From JBFONV01 sp040779335 (GTDB lineage: Bacteria; Pseudomonadota; Gammaproteobacteria; Enterobacterales; Alteromonadaceae), in the NCBI GenBank assembly GCA_040779335.1, contig JBFONV010000003.1:248001-312000 (forward strand): a stretch of DNA of 64,000 bases. The letters are read 5' to 3'. A program made the position numbers and the translations under genes. Positions 46,237 through 57,900 of this stretch are shown here, in pieces; position 1 is the stretch's first letter, and every line of letters starts with the position of its first letter. The notes beneath the pieces are model-generated. The model saw only the letters and a list, made by a program, of their open reading frames with translations, was not told the DNA's origin and did not search any database.

Positions 46237-47163
46237 ATGCAAAGTTTAGTCACCGCCATCTTAGCGCAAGTTGAATCAGTTGTTCTTGGTAAGCCTTTGC
46301 AAATACGTTTGGCATTAGCGTGTTTGTTAGCCAAAGGGCACATACTGATTGAAGATTTACCTGGCATGGGCAAAACGACGTTAGCACAAGTGTTGGCGAC
46401 TACATTGGGGTTAAGTTATCAACGCACGCAGTTTACCAGTGATTTATTGCCCGCTGATGTTGTTGGTATTTCCATATATAACAGCGAATTAAAAAAGTTT
46501 GAATTGCATAAAGGACCTATATTTAATCAAGTGGTATTGGCTGACGAAATCAATAGAGCAAGCCCTAAGACTCAAAGTGCGTTACTAGAAGCAATGGAAG
46601 AGCATCAAGTTAGTATCGATGGTGTTACCTATCCCTTGTTAGATCCGTTTTTTGTTATTGCCACTCAAAACCCTTTATTTCATGCGGGCACCTATCCTCT
46701 ACCTGAATCACAACTTGATCGTTTTATGATGAGAATATCGTTAGGGTTTCCTGATGTTAGTGCTGAGAAGAAAATTCTGTTAAGCGATGATCAACGCAAT
46801 AGGTTTGCAAGCATGAAGGCGTGTATCAACAATACAGAATTACTTGCGATGCAAAATGATATCGTCAATGTTTCTGCATCTGAGCCGCTACTTGAATATG
46901 TTATCGCGCTGTGCCAAATGAGCCGTGATCCCGCTTTTAATGCCAATCCCTTATCACCTAGAGCAGGTAAGTCCTTGTTGAGAGCGGCAAAGGCTTGGGC
47001 TTATATGGAAGGCCGAGATCATGTTGTGCCAGAAGATATACAAGCGGTCTTTGTAGCTGTATGTGAACACCGTCTGGCGTTTGCTCATAGTGAATTTAGT
47101 CATCAGGGTGACACTATTTCTCAGTCAATATTATCGCAAATTGACCCGTTAAACCCTTTATAA
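46237..47163 (+). CDS. MoxR-family AAA+ ATPase
   Basis: AAA+ chaperone-like ATPase of 308 residues. Walker A reads GMGKTTLAQVLA, Walker B LADEINRASPKTQSALLEAMEE, and the sensor region ATQNPLFHAGTYPLPESQLDRF. MoxR proteins usually act with DUF58 and transglutaminase-like partners, which are the next two genes. It is the first gene of this three-gene set, 19 bases ahead of the DUF58 gene. The target assembly is unknown. Confidence 0.94.
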   Translation: MQSLVTAILAQVESVVLGKPLQIRLALACLLAKGHILIEDLPGMGKTTLAQVLATTLGLSYQRTQFTSDLLPADVVGISIYNSELKKFELHKGPIFNQVVLADEINRASPKTQSALLEAMEEHQVSIDGVTYPLLDPFFVIATQNPLFHAGTYPLPESQLDRFMMRISLGFPDVSAEKKILLSDDQRNRFASMKACINNTELLAMQNDIVNVSASEPLLEYVIALCQMSRDPAFNANPLSPRAGKSLLRAAKAWAYMEGRDHVVPEDIQAVFVAVCEHRLAFAHSEFSHQGDTISQSILSQIDPLNPL

Positions 47164-47182
47164 ACAAAAGAAGTCGATAGCA

Positions 47183-48169
47183 TTGAATGTTTTTACCGCT
47201 GTTACTCAACCACTGAATCGATTGTTCAAACAAAAGTTTAACCTTTGGTTAGGCCAGCGCATGCCTAGCGCTGAACGCCATCAATTAAGTAATAGAAACA
47301 TTTTTATTTTGCCGACAAGATTCGGTTTGATGTATCTATTATTTGTGCTCTTGCTGTTTTTATTGGGGACTAACTATCAAAACAATGTCATTATTTTACT
47401 GAGCTATTTGCTTGTCAGTGTTTTTATCACTTGCATGATGCATAGTTTTTTTAACTTGTCTGGGCTTATTTTTTCAGGTCAAAGCAGTTACCACGGTTTT
47501 GCGGGACAAGCTATTGCCATTACATTGACGGTGACTAGCGATAAAGCCCGCTATCATTTAAATTTTGCTTTTGATAAGCAATCAGCCGTTCATATCGGCG
47601 CTATAGCTGGTGTTCAATCGGTTGATATCCCATATTTATCCTCGAAAAGAGGGGTGTTTAAACCCGGACGGGTAAAAATATCAAGTGAATACTCTTTCGG
47701 ACTTTTCAAAAGCTGGACCCAACTTGATTTTGATCATCAATGCATTGTCTACCCGAAACCTAAGGCATTTAAAAATCAACAAACGCCGCTAGGGAACGCT
47801 AGTAATAGCGATGGACAAGGTGGCAGTGTGCAACCAGGTTTTGATGACTTTTATGAGCTTAAAGCTTATGTACCTGGTGAGCCATTATCTCGGGTGGCGT
47901 GGAAACAATATGCACGCGGACAAGGACAATTAACCAAACATTACCAGCAATACAGTGACAATACCGTATGGTTGCGCTTAAACGACATGCCAGCCACAAC
48001 AGTTGAGGAAAAATTGCAATATTTATGCTTTTTGGCGCTTGAATATCATCAAAGTGGTCAGTGTTTTGGTGTTGACTTGCACAGTGAAAAAATTCAACCA
48101 AGTATCGGTCAGGAGCATATACATACCTGCTTGTCGGCGTTAGCTTTTTATCCAAACAGGACAGCATAA
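47183..48169 (+). CDS. DUF58 membrane protein
   Basis: Protein of 328 residues with two hydrophobic helices near 50-90 and the DUF58 signature in the second half (DFYELKAYVPGEPLSRVAWKQYARG). The family always accompanies MoxR ATPases and often transglutaminase-like proteins, as here. It starts with TTG after AAAAGAAG. It overlaps the next gene by one base (TAATG). Biochemical function is unknown for the family. Confidence 0.92.
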   Translation: MNVFTAVTQPLNRLFKQKFNLWLGQRMPSAERHQLSNRNIFILPTRFGLMYLLFVLLLFLLGTNYQNNVIILLSYLLVSVFITCMMHSFFNLSGLIFSGQSSYHGFAGQAIAITLTVTSDKARYHLNFAFDKQSAVHIGAIAGVQSVDIPYLSSKRGVFKPGRVKISSEYSFGLFKSWTQLDFDHQCIVYPKPKAFKNQQTPLGNASNSDGQGGSVQPGFDDFYELKAYVPGEPLSRVAWKQYARGQGQLTKHYQQYSDNTVWLRLNDMPATTVEEKLQYLCFLALEYHQSGQCFGVDLHSEKIQPSIGQEHIHTCLSALAFYPNRTA

Positions 48170-50229
48170 TGAGCGGCAATTATCGTTTTACTCGCTTAGC
48201 TAATGACTTTTCATTGGCACCGAAAGTTGCTTGGTTATTGCTGCTGTGTTTGTGCATTAACATAGCAATGTTAAGTAGTGAGATAACACTGTGGATGATA
48301 ACAATTATCGTCTTGTGCCTCATTTGGCGTGGGTTGATGACCTATAAAAAAGTAGTTGCTCCACCCAAATGGCTTTTGGTTATCAGTGCGCTGTTTGGCT
48401 GTGTTGCCTTAGCCCTTGCGGCAAGGCAACTGGGGTTACTATTAACTATGCTCCACCTGTTGGTGTTTTCTTATGCGCTTAAGTCGCTAGAAATGCATAC
48501 TCGCAAAGATTTTTTCCAATTATTTTTATTAGGCTTATTTGTTTTAGCATCGGCGCTTATTTTTAGTCAAACCTTATTGTTTTCGTTGCTCGTTATCGCA
48601 CTGTTAATTATAAATTTTGGGGTTTTATTGAGTTATTTCGCGCCGCCATTAACCATAGATAAAAGTGTGCTAACCGTTAGTAAGTTATTAGTACAAAGTA
48701 TTCCGTTGGCCGTGGTTCTATTTGTCATCTTTCCTCGCTTATTACCGTTTTGGCAAGTACCTTTATCTAATTCTGCAAAAACAGGGTTGTCAGATACGGT
48801 TGCGCCGGGGGATATTGCTAGTTTAGCCCTATCAAGCGACCTTGCCTTTCGGGCTGATTTCGACGGCAATACGCCATTGTCATCTCAGTTATATTGGCGA
48901 GCTTTGGTACTGGAAAGTTATGATGGCCGTCGTTGGCAGCTTCATCCTGATAGTATTGACGTCACAAAAAAACGAATGCGGGCAGGGGCATCGTCTAGTC
49001 CTAATAGCGCTGTCGGTGCATTCAATGCTAGTGGCACCAATAGTTACGACTATCAAGTGATTGTTGAACCAAGTTACCAGCATTGGCTATTTGCGTTAGA
49101 TGTCGCTTACGTTGACGATCCTAATATTGTCATCTTACCTGATCATAGCTTGCGCAGCATAAAGCCAGTGACACAAACACAAAGTTATCAGGTTAGCAGT
49201 GACATCAGTAAACCGATGGATTTGGTGCTACCCCTGAGGTTAAAAGAACGAAATCTATATTATCCGCTTGGCAGTAACCCTCGCTTAGAGCAAATGGCGA
49301 AACAGTTGTTAGCCACTTCGAGCTCAGACCAAGCGCTGATCCAAGCAGTACTGCAACAAATTCGTCAGCAGTCCTACCGTTATACCCTGCAGCCGCCGAC
49401 GTTAACGAATAATAGTTTAGATGAGTTTTACTTTGACACTAAAGCCGGATTTTGCGTGCATTATGCCAGTGCTTTTACTTTTTTAATGCGAGCCGCTGGT
49501 ATTCCAGCGCGCATGGTCACGGGGTATTTAGGAGGTGAGTATAATCCTCAAGGTCAATATTATAGTATTTTTCAGTATGATGCTCACGCCTGGTCTGAAG
49601 TGTGGATAGCGGGTAAAGGTTGGCAACGGGTTGACCCCACGGCAGCAGTCAGCCCCGATCGAGTTGAAAAAGGCTTTTCTGCAATCCTAGCGCAACAGCA
49701 ATCGTTATTGTCGAATGATTTTTTTAACCTACAAAGGTATCAGCAATTTAGCTGGCTTAACGACGTGCGTTTGCAGTTAGAAGCCATCGATTATCAATGG
49801 ACTAAATGGGTGATAGGATTTACCGCTCAACGACAATATGATTTGTTGACTCGTTGGTTTGGCGAAATAAAAACACTAACCTTCGTGCTATTGCTCAGTG
49901 TAACTTTTATTGGCGGCTTATTTCTATTATGGCTGGTGAATAAAAACTGGCGAGACCAGCAAAAATTTCCGCTACCGTTAGCATTATATTTACAAGGGGT
50001 GGCATTGCTGGCGAAAAAAGGCCTAGTCAAGCCAAAAGCAATGCCAGCAATGGCATTTAGTCATCAGGTTAGTCAACAACTACCGCAGATAGCTGAACTT
50101 TTTCAGCAGTTTTCTTGGAGCTTTTATCGCCTACAATATCAGGCTTTATCCGAAGAAAACGTGGCTCAGACAATTAGTGAAATGAAAAAACAACTTAAAG
50201 CAATGAAACAGGCGCTTAAGCACAGTTAA
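48169..50229 (+). CDS. tgpA: TgpA-type membrane transglutaminase-like protein
   Basis: Protein of 686 residues. Several N-terminal transmembrane helices (DUF3488 region, about 15-200) are followed by a periplasmic transglutaminase-like domain with the triad Cys429 (AGFCVHYASAF), His473 (YDAHAWSEVW) and Asp489 (WQRVDPTAAV), another helix near 560-585 and a C-terminal tail (DUF4129-like). TgpA of P. aeruginosa is an essential periplasmic transglutaminase-like protein. Here it completes a moxR-DUF58-tgpA unit. Its 3' end overlaps the convergent DUF2982 gene by four bases. Confidence 0.93.
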   Translation: MSGNYRFTRLANDFSLAPKVAWLLLLCLCINIAMLSSEITLWMITIIVLCLIWRGLMTYKKVVAPPKWLLVISALFGCVALALAARQLGLLLTMLHLLVFSYALKSLEMHTRKDFFQLFLLGLFVLASALIFSQTLLFSLLVIALLIINFGVLLSYFAPPLTIDKSVLTVSKLLVQSIPLAVVLFVIFPRLLPFWQVPLSNSAKTGLSDTVAPGDIASLALSSDLAFRADFDGNTPLSSQLYWRALVLESYDGRRWQLHPDSIDVTKKRMRAGASSSPNSAVGAFNASGTNSYDYQVIVEPSYQHWLFALDVAYVDDPNIVILPDHSLRSIKPVTQTQSYQVSSDISKPMDLVLPLRLKERNLYYPLGSNPRLEQMAKQLLATSSSDQALIQAVLQQIRQQSYRYTLQPPTLTNNSLDEFYFDTKAGFCVHYASAFTFLMRAAGIPARMVTGYLGGEYNPQGQYYSIFQYDAHAWSEVWIAGKGWQRVDPTAAVSPDRVEKGFSAILAQQQSLLSNDFFNLQRYQQFSWLNDVRLQLEAIDYQWTKWVIGFTAQRQYDLLTRWFGEIKTLTFVLLLSVTFIGGLFLLWLVNKNWRDQQKFPLPLALYLQGVALLAKKGLVKPKAMPAMAFSHQVSQQLPQIAELFQQFSWSFYRLQYQALSEENVAQTISEMKKQLKAMKQALKHS

Positions 50230-50903
50230 TTTTGGCATAAGACGGTTTGTTTACACTGTTGTAATAACGCGCTAAATTCCTCCAATGGGCGGTCTAAACT
50301 GCTGGCGTTAACGTAAAGGTGATAACCTAAAACTTGGTTTAATAAATGACTTTGATGTAAAAAAGCTGCAATAGGCCCTTTAGTGATAGTGCCGTCGCTA
50401 TGTTTGAAAGGCGAAAAATTGATCACACTTTGCTCGACGCTGAGTAACCTCTGACCAACACAATAAACCAGCAACACCCTCTGTTCGTGAATTAAGCGAC
50501 TTGCTAGGCGAGGGGAAATATTGTCAGCTATGGATTTGATATCGTTCAGAGAAATGCCGACATAAGGCAATGTTCTGGATGATAATCCGACAGTTTCATT
50601 AATGACACCAATACGTTTAATCTGCGGCCATACGATGCTCCATTGGCCATATTTATGCTGATGAACAATATGTTCGGGGGTAATTAAAAAACTGACTCTA
50701 GGCTCGTATTGTTTGAGTAAACCTATCACGGTTATTACTAAGCACATTAAAAAACAAAAAATAAGTACTAGCCTAGCTTGCTGAAAATACCAGGAGCTGA
50801 TCAGTAAAAAACAAATGAATAAAAATATCCCTAGTAAGGTTAAAAATAACCCATGACGATTAGCGCTAGGGCTGATGGCGATACAAGGCAAATTTTCTGT
50901 CAT
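50226..50903 (-). CDS. DUF2982-family membrane protein
   Basis: Protein of about 225 residues with two adjacent transmembrane helices at roughly 20-65, then a PH-like soluble part (FLITPEHIVHQHKYGQWSIVWPQIKRIGVIN). It resembles the DUF2982 family of Vibrio and Alteromonadales; function unknown. I chose the ATG at 50903; a TTG at 50936 is in frame but neither has a strong ribosome binding site. It is convergent with tgpA and divergent from the next small gene. Confidence 0.75.
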   Translation of the reverse strand: MTENLPCIAISPSANRHGLFLTLLGIFLFICFLLISSWYFQQARLVLIFCFLMCLVITVIGLLKQYEPRVSFLITPEHIVHQHKYGQWSIVWPQIKRIGVINETVGLSSRTLPYVGISLNDIKSIADNISPRLASRLIHEQRVLLVYCVGQRLLSVEQSVINFSPFKHSDGTITKGPIAAFLHQSHLLNQVLGYHLYVNASSLDRPLEEFSALLQQCKQTVLCQN

Positions 50904-51011
50904 CTTTTGGTCATATAAAGCGTGAATAATAGTCAATATGACAAAAGTCGGACTTGTTTAAAAGTAGTTCTATAACTAACTTTAAATAATAGGGGAATGA
51001 GGAGTAATATT

Positions 51012-51341
51012 ATGACGCAGTATCATTCAGGTGTTAAAGAATACGATGAGAAAGAAAAATTTGTTGCCGTGCTCGGTTACATCACTATCATCGGATGGTT
51101 AGTGGCGTTATTTTTATATGGAGAGCATAAAACGCCGCTGGTGCGTTTTCATCTGCGCCAGTCTTTAGGCTTGATCATTACCGCCGCAATTTTATCTTTT
51201 GTTCCTCTTATCGGCTGGATATTAAACGCTGTGGTATTTATCGTCTGGCTGGTTTGTATTTACCACGCGTTTATGGGACATATTTTTCGTGTGCCGGTAA
51301 TGGGCGATCTTTATCAGGAACATTTAGATTTCGTGATCTAA
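51012..51341 (+). CDS. Small multi-helix membrane protein (DUF4870-like)
   Basis: Protein of 109 residues with about three hydrophobic helices (KFVAVLGYITIIGWLVALFL, FHLRQSLGLIITAAILSFVP and a C-terminal IGWILNAVVFIVWLVCIYHAF). The pattern of a helix, a conserved VRFHLRQSL loop and two more helices is like DUF4870/Tic20-type small proteins. Function is unknown. I chose the ATG at 51012 because GAGGAG lies seven bases upstream; the ATG at 50997 has its purine run too close. Confidence 0.75.
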   Translation: MTQYHSGVKEYDEKEKFVAVLGYITIIGWLVALFLYGEHKTPLVRFHLRQSLGLIITAAILSFVPLIGWILNAVVFIVWLVCIYHAFMGHIFRVPVMGDLYQEHLDFVI

Positions 51342-51482
51342 GCCTATTTGCAAGTCATTTAAGGTGACCATTTAGTCATTCATAGCCATGATTATTTTAT
51401 GTAAAGGTAAGTTTTTGCTAGTCTTCTTTTAGCCCTTGTGTTTAAATTTATTCAGAAAAATAATCGCTGACAAGGCATCACT

Positions 51483-54400
51483 TTGATCTACCTTTATCCT
51501 GCCAATAAAATGGAAAATTTGTTGGTATTGTTGGATAAAATTCAACATATCTCACCACTGCCTATTTTTACTCAAGAAGTCATTGTTGTGCAAAACGCAG
51601 GTATGCAGCATTGGCTAAATCTTTCGCTTGCTCAACAACGCGGCATTAGCATGAATGTTGGTTACGCGTTACCTGCTCAATTCTTGTGGAAGCTATTAAG
51701 AGCAATGGCTAGCGATGAAGATATTCCTGAACAGTCTCCTTATTCACGTGAAGTATTGAGCTGGCGGGTCCACGCGTTATTAGCTAGCAAAACGGTGGTA
51801 GACGACCCAGATTTTTCATCTGCTACCCACTACTGGCAAGGTAAAGTAGCTGCTAAAAACAGTGGAAATAAGGCTGCATTAAAACGTTTTCAGCTGGCTT
51901 GCCAGCTCGCCGATTTATATGAACAATACTTAATATTTCGCCCTGACTGGATTAATGAGTGGCACCAAGGTCACCACAAAATCAGTGACAAGTATTTTGT
52001 TTGTAGTTCCTCCAAAGAAGAATCCACTGAATTAAGCCATTGGCAGAGCAAATTGTGGCAATTATTGATCAAAGAGCAGGCCTATAACCCCGTATCATTA
52101 ATGCAAGATGCAATAAATAATATTGGCCATAAAAAACAGCTGTTGCCAGCGCGAATTTCATTTTTTGGCATTAACGCCATGGCACCGATGTGGTTAGAAT
52201 TTATTCATGCGTTAAGCGAACATATTGATGTTCATTTTTTCCACCTCAATCCTTGTTATCAATATTGGGGTGACATTGTTACTGAAAAGCAAGCGCTTAA
52301 AGCAATTACCGATTGGGTGGATGGCTATGACGATGTTAGTCAAGCCCTTGGTAATCCGTTATTAGCTAACTTGGGGCAGCAAGGGCGAGAATTTATGGCG
52401 CTGCTTACCCAGTACAGTACGTTGAATATTGACGCTTTTGAGGGAATACCTGCACATAATGAAGCTGAGCAACCCTCGGTATTACACACTGTTCAGCAAG
52501 ACATCTTACAGCTTCGAGACGCAAGGGAGCAGCCTGTTGCACTGGTTGACGATTCTATTGTTATCACCAGTTGTCATAGTGCATTAAGAGAGGTGCAAGC
52601 CCTGCATGACTGGTTATTACATCAATTTAACCAAGACAAGCGCTTGACGCCGAAAGATGTTTTAGTGATGTGTCCGCAAATAGAACATTATGCTCCTTAT
52701 GTTAGTGCAGTGTTTACGCGCGGCTGGCAAGATATTGATGATAAAATTCCGCCTTTGCCTTGTTCCATTGCTGATCGTAATAGTATCGACTCAGAGCCAT
52801 TAATCGCGGCATTTAGTGAAATATTAAATTTGCCCGATAGTCGTTTTCAGGTCTCACAGCTTATCGGCTTTTTACGCTTACCGGCGATGCAGCTTAAATT
52901 TGATATTAATTTAGATGATTTAGATAAAATTACTCTTTGGTTAGAACAAGCTGCGATTCATTGGGGATTAGATGCTGATCACAAAGCCAAAATGCTCAAT
53001 GTTGAACAGGCTACGTCCAGTTTTACTTGGCAGCAAGGGTTAACGCGACTGGCGCGAGGTTTTGCTTTTGGCGATGTTGAAACCATTTATCAAGAACAAT
53101 TAATTTTGCCGACGGTAGAAGGGGACAACGCGTTACTACTGGGCAAGTTAATGCTTATTATTGAGCAATTACAGCAGTTTTCAGCACAGTTAACCCAACA
53201 TAGAACCGCTTCGCAATGGCAAATGTTTCTCTTTAATATCGTCAATGAGTTGTTTGCAATCGACAGTGACACCAGCTTGAGACTCATCAGTCAAGCCATT
53301 GAGTCATTAGTAGAATATTGTCAGCACGCCAAATACGATGGTGAAATTGAGCTAGAGGTGATTAGATATTTCTTGAATAGTCATTTTAGCCAGCCCGATC
53401 CTGGCCGGCAATTTATGGTTGGCCAAGTGACATTCTGCTCCATGCTGCCAATGCGCAGTATTCCGTTTAAAGTGATTGCCGTTTTAGGACTGAACGACGG
53501 CGAATATCCTCGACAACGTCAGCCGTTAGGCTTCGATTTAATCGACATGACCCGCAGTCAACTCGGTGATCGTTCACGACGTGGTGACGATAGATACTTG
53601 TTTTTAGAAGCCATGATTTCTGCAAGACAAGCGTTGTATTTGAGTTTTCAAGGCCGCAATATAAAAACTAATACGCCAAGACAGGCCTCTTTAGTGTTAA
53701 AAGAGCTGATGGAGTACTTGCAACTTGGCTATGGTTGGTCGTTTGCAGAAACGCCAAACAGTCAATTGCGGCAAATGCCCATGCAATCGTTTAGCGAAAA
53801 AAACTATCGCGGGGATTATCCCAGTTTTGATGGTAAATGGTTAGCACTGCAACAAGCTCAGCCGCCATTAGCAAATCAGCAGTCTGTAAAAATTAATTCA
53901 ACTGAGCAAGAGCCGGTATTAACATTAACGGCTGACAGCTTGATTCGTTTTTATCAGCATCCTGCAAAGTATTACGCGCAGCATTTGCTTAATCTATTTT
54001 TTGACGATAATGCTGTGGTGCTAGATGATGCCGAGCCGTTTAAATATGATTATTTGCAAACCTATTTATTGCGCGAGCAATTACTTGCTGCGTATTTGAC
54101 CACTGATAGCGATAACGAACAGGCGGCAGCAACTGTACTTAAACACGCCCAATTAGCGGGGAAGTTTCCCGATTTGCCCACTAACGAGGCAATGTTCAGT
54201 CAATGGCAGCAGGATAGCGAGTTATTTTCGCAGCTTATAAATGATCAAATCAGTGATGATTATAATTACCTTGATTGTGCAGTAACCTTGACAATGCCGC
54301 CGGTTGCTGATGAAGATGCGCTAAGCATACATCTCAAGGCACGAGTATGTGTACAAGCACAACAATTAGTGTTTTATCGCAGCTCTAGTGCTAAGCCCAA

Positions 54401-54953
54401 GGATCTTTTTAATCAATATTTGCATGCTCTCATTGTGCAAGTGTGGCAGCAGCAACATCAAAATGATAATAGTGAGCAGGCAAAAACATTAGCTAACATC
54501 AGTTGTTGTCTCGGTTTTTATTTTGATACTAAGAGCCAAAAAACCACACAATATAGTCTTGATTTTTTAGCAAATGAAGATTCTATCTCAAATGATTCTG
54601 AACACGTTGATGCTAGCGCAGTATCAAGCACGTTGTTAAGCCCAGAACAGCGATTAATTCAGCTGCTTAGCTTGTTTTTAAAAGGCCAAGAGCAAGCATT
54701 GTTGTTAAACGGTACGATTGCTGAAAAACTCTTTACCAGTAAGAGCTTTGAGCAAACTGATTTTGAAAAACTTTGGTATGACAGCAATGGCTTTACTTCC
54801 ATGGCTGAAGATCCTTACTTGCATTATTTTTGGTCTGAATGTCCACAGTTGGACGATATTAAAGCGGATCTTATTGCCGTTTATAAACCTATGTATCACG
54901 CCTTTACTAAAGAGACGCTAACGCGCGTCGAGACGGGAGAGCAGCATGATTAA
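51483..54953 (+). CDS. recC: Exodeoxyribonuclease V gamma subunit RecC
   Basis: Non-catalytic subunit of RecBCD that recognises Chi and splits the DNA strands. The 1156-residue protein begins MIYLYPANKMENLLVLL, as RecC does, which supports the TTG start. Further signatures are QVTFCSMLPMRSIPFKVIAVLGLNDGEYPRQ and the inactive nuclease-like C-terminal region. It overlaps recB by eight bases. The ptrA protease gene found between recC and recB in E. coli is absent. Confidence 0.96.
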   Translation: MIYLYPANKMENLLVLLDKIQHISPLPIFTQEVIVVQNAGMQHWLNLSLAQQRGISMNVGYALPAQFLWKLLRAMASDEDIPEQSPYSREVLSWRVHALLASKTVVDDPDFSSATHYWQGKVAAKNSGNKAALKRFQLACQLADLYEQYLIFRPDWINEWHQGHHKISDKYFVCSSSKEESTELSHWQSKLWQLLIKEQAYNPVSLMQDAINNIGHKKQLLPARISFFGINAMAPMWLEFIHALSEHIDVHFFHLNPCYQYWGDIVTEKQALKAITDWVDGYDDVSQALGNPLLANLGQQGREFMALLTQYSTLNIDAFEGIPAHNEAEQPSVLHTVQQDILQLRDAREQPVALVDDSIVITSCHSALREVQALHDWLLHQFNQDKRLTPKDVLVMCPQIEHYAPYVSAVFTRGWQDIDDKIPPLPCSIADRNSIDSEPLIAAFSEILNLPDSRFQVSQLIGFLRLPAMQLKFDINLDDLDKITLWLEQAAIHWGLDADHKAKMLNVEQATSSFTWQQGLTRLARGFAFGDVETIYQEQLILPTVEGDNALLLGKLMLIIEQLQQFSAQLTQHRTASQWQMFLFNIVNELFAIDSDTSLRLISQAIESLVEYCQHAKYDGEIELEVIRYFLNSHFSQPDPGRQFMVGQVTFCSMLPMRSIPFKVIAVLGLNDGEYPRQRQPLGFDLIDMTRSQLGDRSRRGDDRYLFLEAMISARQALYLSFQGRNIKTNTPRQASLVLKELMEYLQLGYGWSFAETPNSQLRQMPMQSFSEKNYRGDYPSFDGKWLALQQAQPPLANQQSVKINSTEQEPVLTLTADSLIRFYQHPAKYYAQHLLNLFFDDNAVVLDDAEPFKYDYLQTYLLREQLLAAYLTTDSDNEQAAATVLKHAQLAGKFPDLPTNEAMFSQWQQDSELFSQLINDQISDDYNYLDCAVTLTMPPVADEDALSIHLKARVCVQAQQLVFYRSSSAKPKDLFNQYLHALIVQVWQQQHQNDNSEQAKTLANISCCLGFYFDTKSQKTTQYSLDFLANEDSISNDSEHVDASAVSSTLLSPEQRLIQLLSLFLKGQEQALLLNGTIAEKLFTSKSFEQTDFEKLWYDSNGFTSMAEDPYLHYFWSECPQLDDIKADLIAVYKPMYHAFTKETLTRVETGEQHD

Positions 54954-57900
54954 AAATTTAGTCGCGCATCAAATACCGTTGTCGGGTAAGCACTTAATTG
55001 AGGCGAGTGCAGGAACGGGGAAAACCTTTAATATCACCCGTATCTATTTACGCTTGTTATTAGAGCAGCGTTTGCCGGTAGAACAAATACTGGTGATGAC
55101 CTTTACTAAAGATGCGACCGAGGAGCTCAGAGGTCGTATTGACGCCTTTATTCGTCAAGCGATTAATGACTGGCAGCAACTGAGCACAACCGATGAGTTT
55201 TTTATTGCTATCGCAGCAAAGATAGATCACCACGAAGCACAGCATTTATTAAAGCAAGCGTTATTATTTCTTGATGAAGCGGCAATTTATACGATCCATG
55301 GCTTTTGTAAGCGAGTGCTGAGCGAACATGCTTTTGCTAGCGGTCTGGCTTTTAATGCCCAAATGGAAGCGGATTGTCAGGATCTTATTTTAGAAGCCTG
55401 TCAGGATTGGTACCGAGTACTAGCACATACATCTCCGGATGATTTTATTACTGTAGCGAGTTTTTGGCCCGATCCGATGGGATTTTTAAGTCAATTTTCC
55501 AAAGCGATTAGCCACAGTTCAGCGTTAGCCGTGGTCAGTGCCGAAGAGATTATCGCGCAGTTTCAAACTCAGGTTGGTCTCAGCCTCAATACGCTCAACA
55601 CTCATCTTTCGGTTTTAACTGAGTATTTGATTGATGTTAAAAAAGGCGCCGACAGGGAGCATCGAGCAGCTGAATTATCTGCGCTGTTAAATTGGTTGGA
55701 AGCAGTTGTTCAAGACATAGAACATGCTAAGCAGCCCATACCTGATAGTTTTATTGATGGTCGCCGCTTTTCGCGTTCGCCGATTAAGGCGCAACTGGTC
55801 GAGATTTTTGCGCCGGTTAATTTGGTTAAGTCATTAAACAAAACGTTATCAACCCGTATTAATAAAGCCCATGCTTTTGAGATCATTCGATCTGGAATCT
55901 ATCAGATCAGAGCGGCAATAACATCGAAAAAGCAATTGCAAAATATGCTTAATTTCGATGACTTGATTGCCACGCTTGCCAATACACTTGAGGAAGAACA
56001 GGATCATAAACTGGCTAACCGACTTTTTCGTCAGTATCCGGTGGCCTTAGTGGATGAATTTCAAGATACCGATCCGCTACAATTTTCTATTTTAAAAGCC
56101 ATTTATTATCATCAGCCTCAGGCATCGTTATACATGATTGGCGACCCTAAACAGGCAATTTATGGTTTTCGGGGCGGAGATGTCTTTGCTTATTTGTCAG
56201 CGCGTGATGATTGCGATCATCAATGGTTGATGGATACCAACTGGCGCTCTAGTGTTGCGATGATCCAAGGCTACAATCGTTTATTTCTCGGTAACAACAA
56301 CGAAAATGAAGCGTTGTCGGTGCAGGAAAGTCTTACCACACAAGTTTTTGGTTATGGTATTCCTTATCTGCCAGTTAAAGCATCGCCGGTTGCGTTAACT
56401 AAACCGGTGACAAGCGAAATATTAGGGCAGCAAAAAGCACTGCAGTTTGTCCATTTTTCATTGCCTGAACCTGAACAAACATCCAAAAAAGTAAAAGCGG
56501 TACCGCAAACTTATCGTAAAACAATGGCGCAATGGTGTGCTAATGAAATTGTGCGCAAGTTTGCTCAATCTCCACAATTGAAAGCACAAGATATCGCTAT
56601 TTTAGTGAGAGATGGCGCAGAAGCTGATGAAATAAAACAAGCATTACAGGTGAATAATTTGGCCGCCGTATTTCTCAGTAATCGGGCTAATCTTTTTCAT
56701 TCTGAGCAATGTAAACAACTAAAAATGGTATTAAAAGGGATACTGTTTGTCGAAAATGAACGGGTGTTTACTGCTGCTTTAGCTAGCGATTTAATTGGCT
56801 GCTTTGCTCAAGATTTATATGAATTACAGCATGATGAATTGGCTTGGCAACAATTAAAGTTTGCATTTATCGCGCTTAGAGATGAATGGCGATATAAAGG
56901 GTTTATCTCCATGGCCTTGAAGTTGATGCATGATCATTTCAAATTTTATAGTGAAGATAAAGATCGTACCCTGACCAATTTATTGCACTTGTTTGAAATA
57001 TTGCAATCGGCAAGTCAACGTCATCAGCAACCTCAAGAATTGTTATTCTGGTTTGAGCAACAATGTGCCCTCGATAATCCGGAAATAGAAGCGGAGCTAA
57101 GATTAGAAAGCGACGACAATTTGATCCGAATCGTGACGCAGCACGGTTCTAAAGGTCTAGAGTATCCTGTTGTATTCGTACCTTTTGCCACACGGCATAA
57201 AAACCCGTTGCGATTTGCTAACAAAGCGGTCAATTTTATTGAATATCATGATGAACACCGAAAACTTCGTATAAGTCTAGATGGCTCGGAACATGCCAAA
57301 AAAGCGATGGCGGAAGAAGCCTATGCAGAAACCATTCGATTATTGTATGTTGCAGTAACGCGTGCAGAGCAGCAGTGTTATATTTTTACTACGCCGTTTG
57401 ATGATTATCATCTTTCTCCTTTAGGGCAAACCTTAAAATGGTCTAAAGGGCAGGACATGCTGTCGAGTTTAACTTCACTGACACAACAAGATGCTGACGC
57501 TATTGGTATTCTTAAAGTCAATGAGGTTAACACTAACGAGATTTATGCACCATTAGAGCAACCGCTATCAGCAGTGGAAGTCGCCCGTTTTAGTGGCAAA
57601 ATAGAGCGCGATTGGTGGTTGAGCTCATTTACCGCGTTAAGTAAGAACCTTCGTCATGGCGGCGTATCAACGCCAGATCGTGATGCCGATTCGGCATTAT
57701 TAACCAGTGACGAACTCGTTAGCCCAAGTAGCCATCTGCTGCGATTTAATTTGGAAAAAGGCGCTCATTCTGGGAATTTGCTGCACGATATTTTAGAGCA
57801 GCTTGATTTTAGTCACCCTGATTGGCCAATGGCGAGCAAATGGCCGTTGCTTAAATATGGTAATTTACCTTCAGGATTTAATGAGCAGGATCTTTACCAG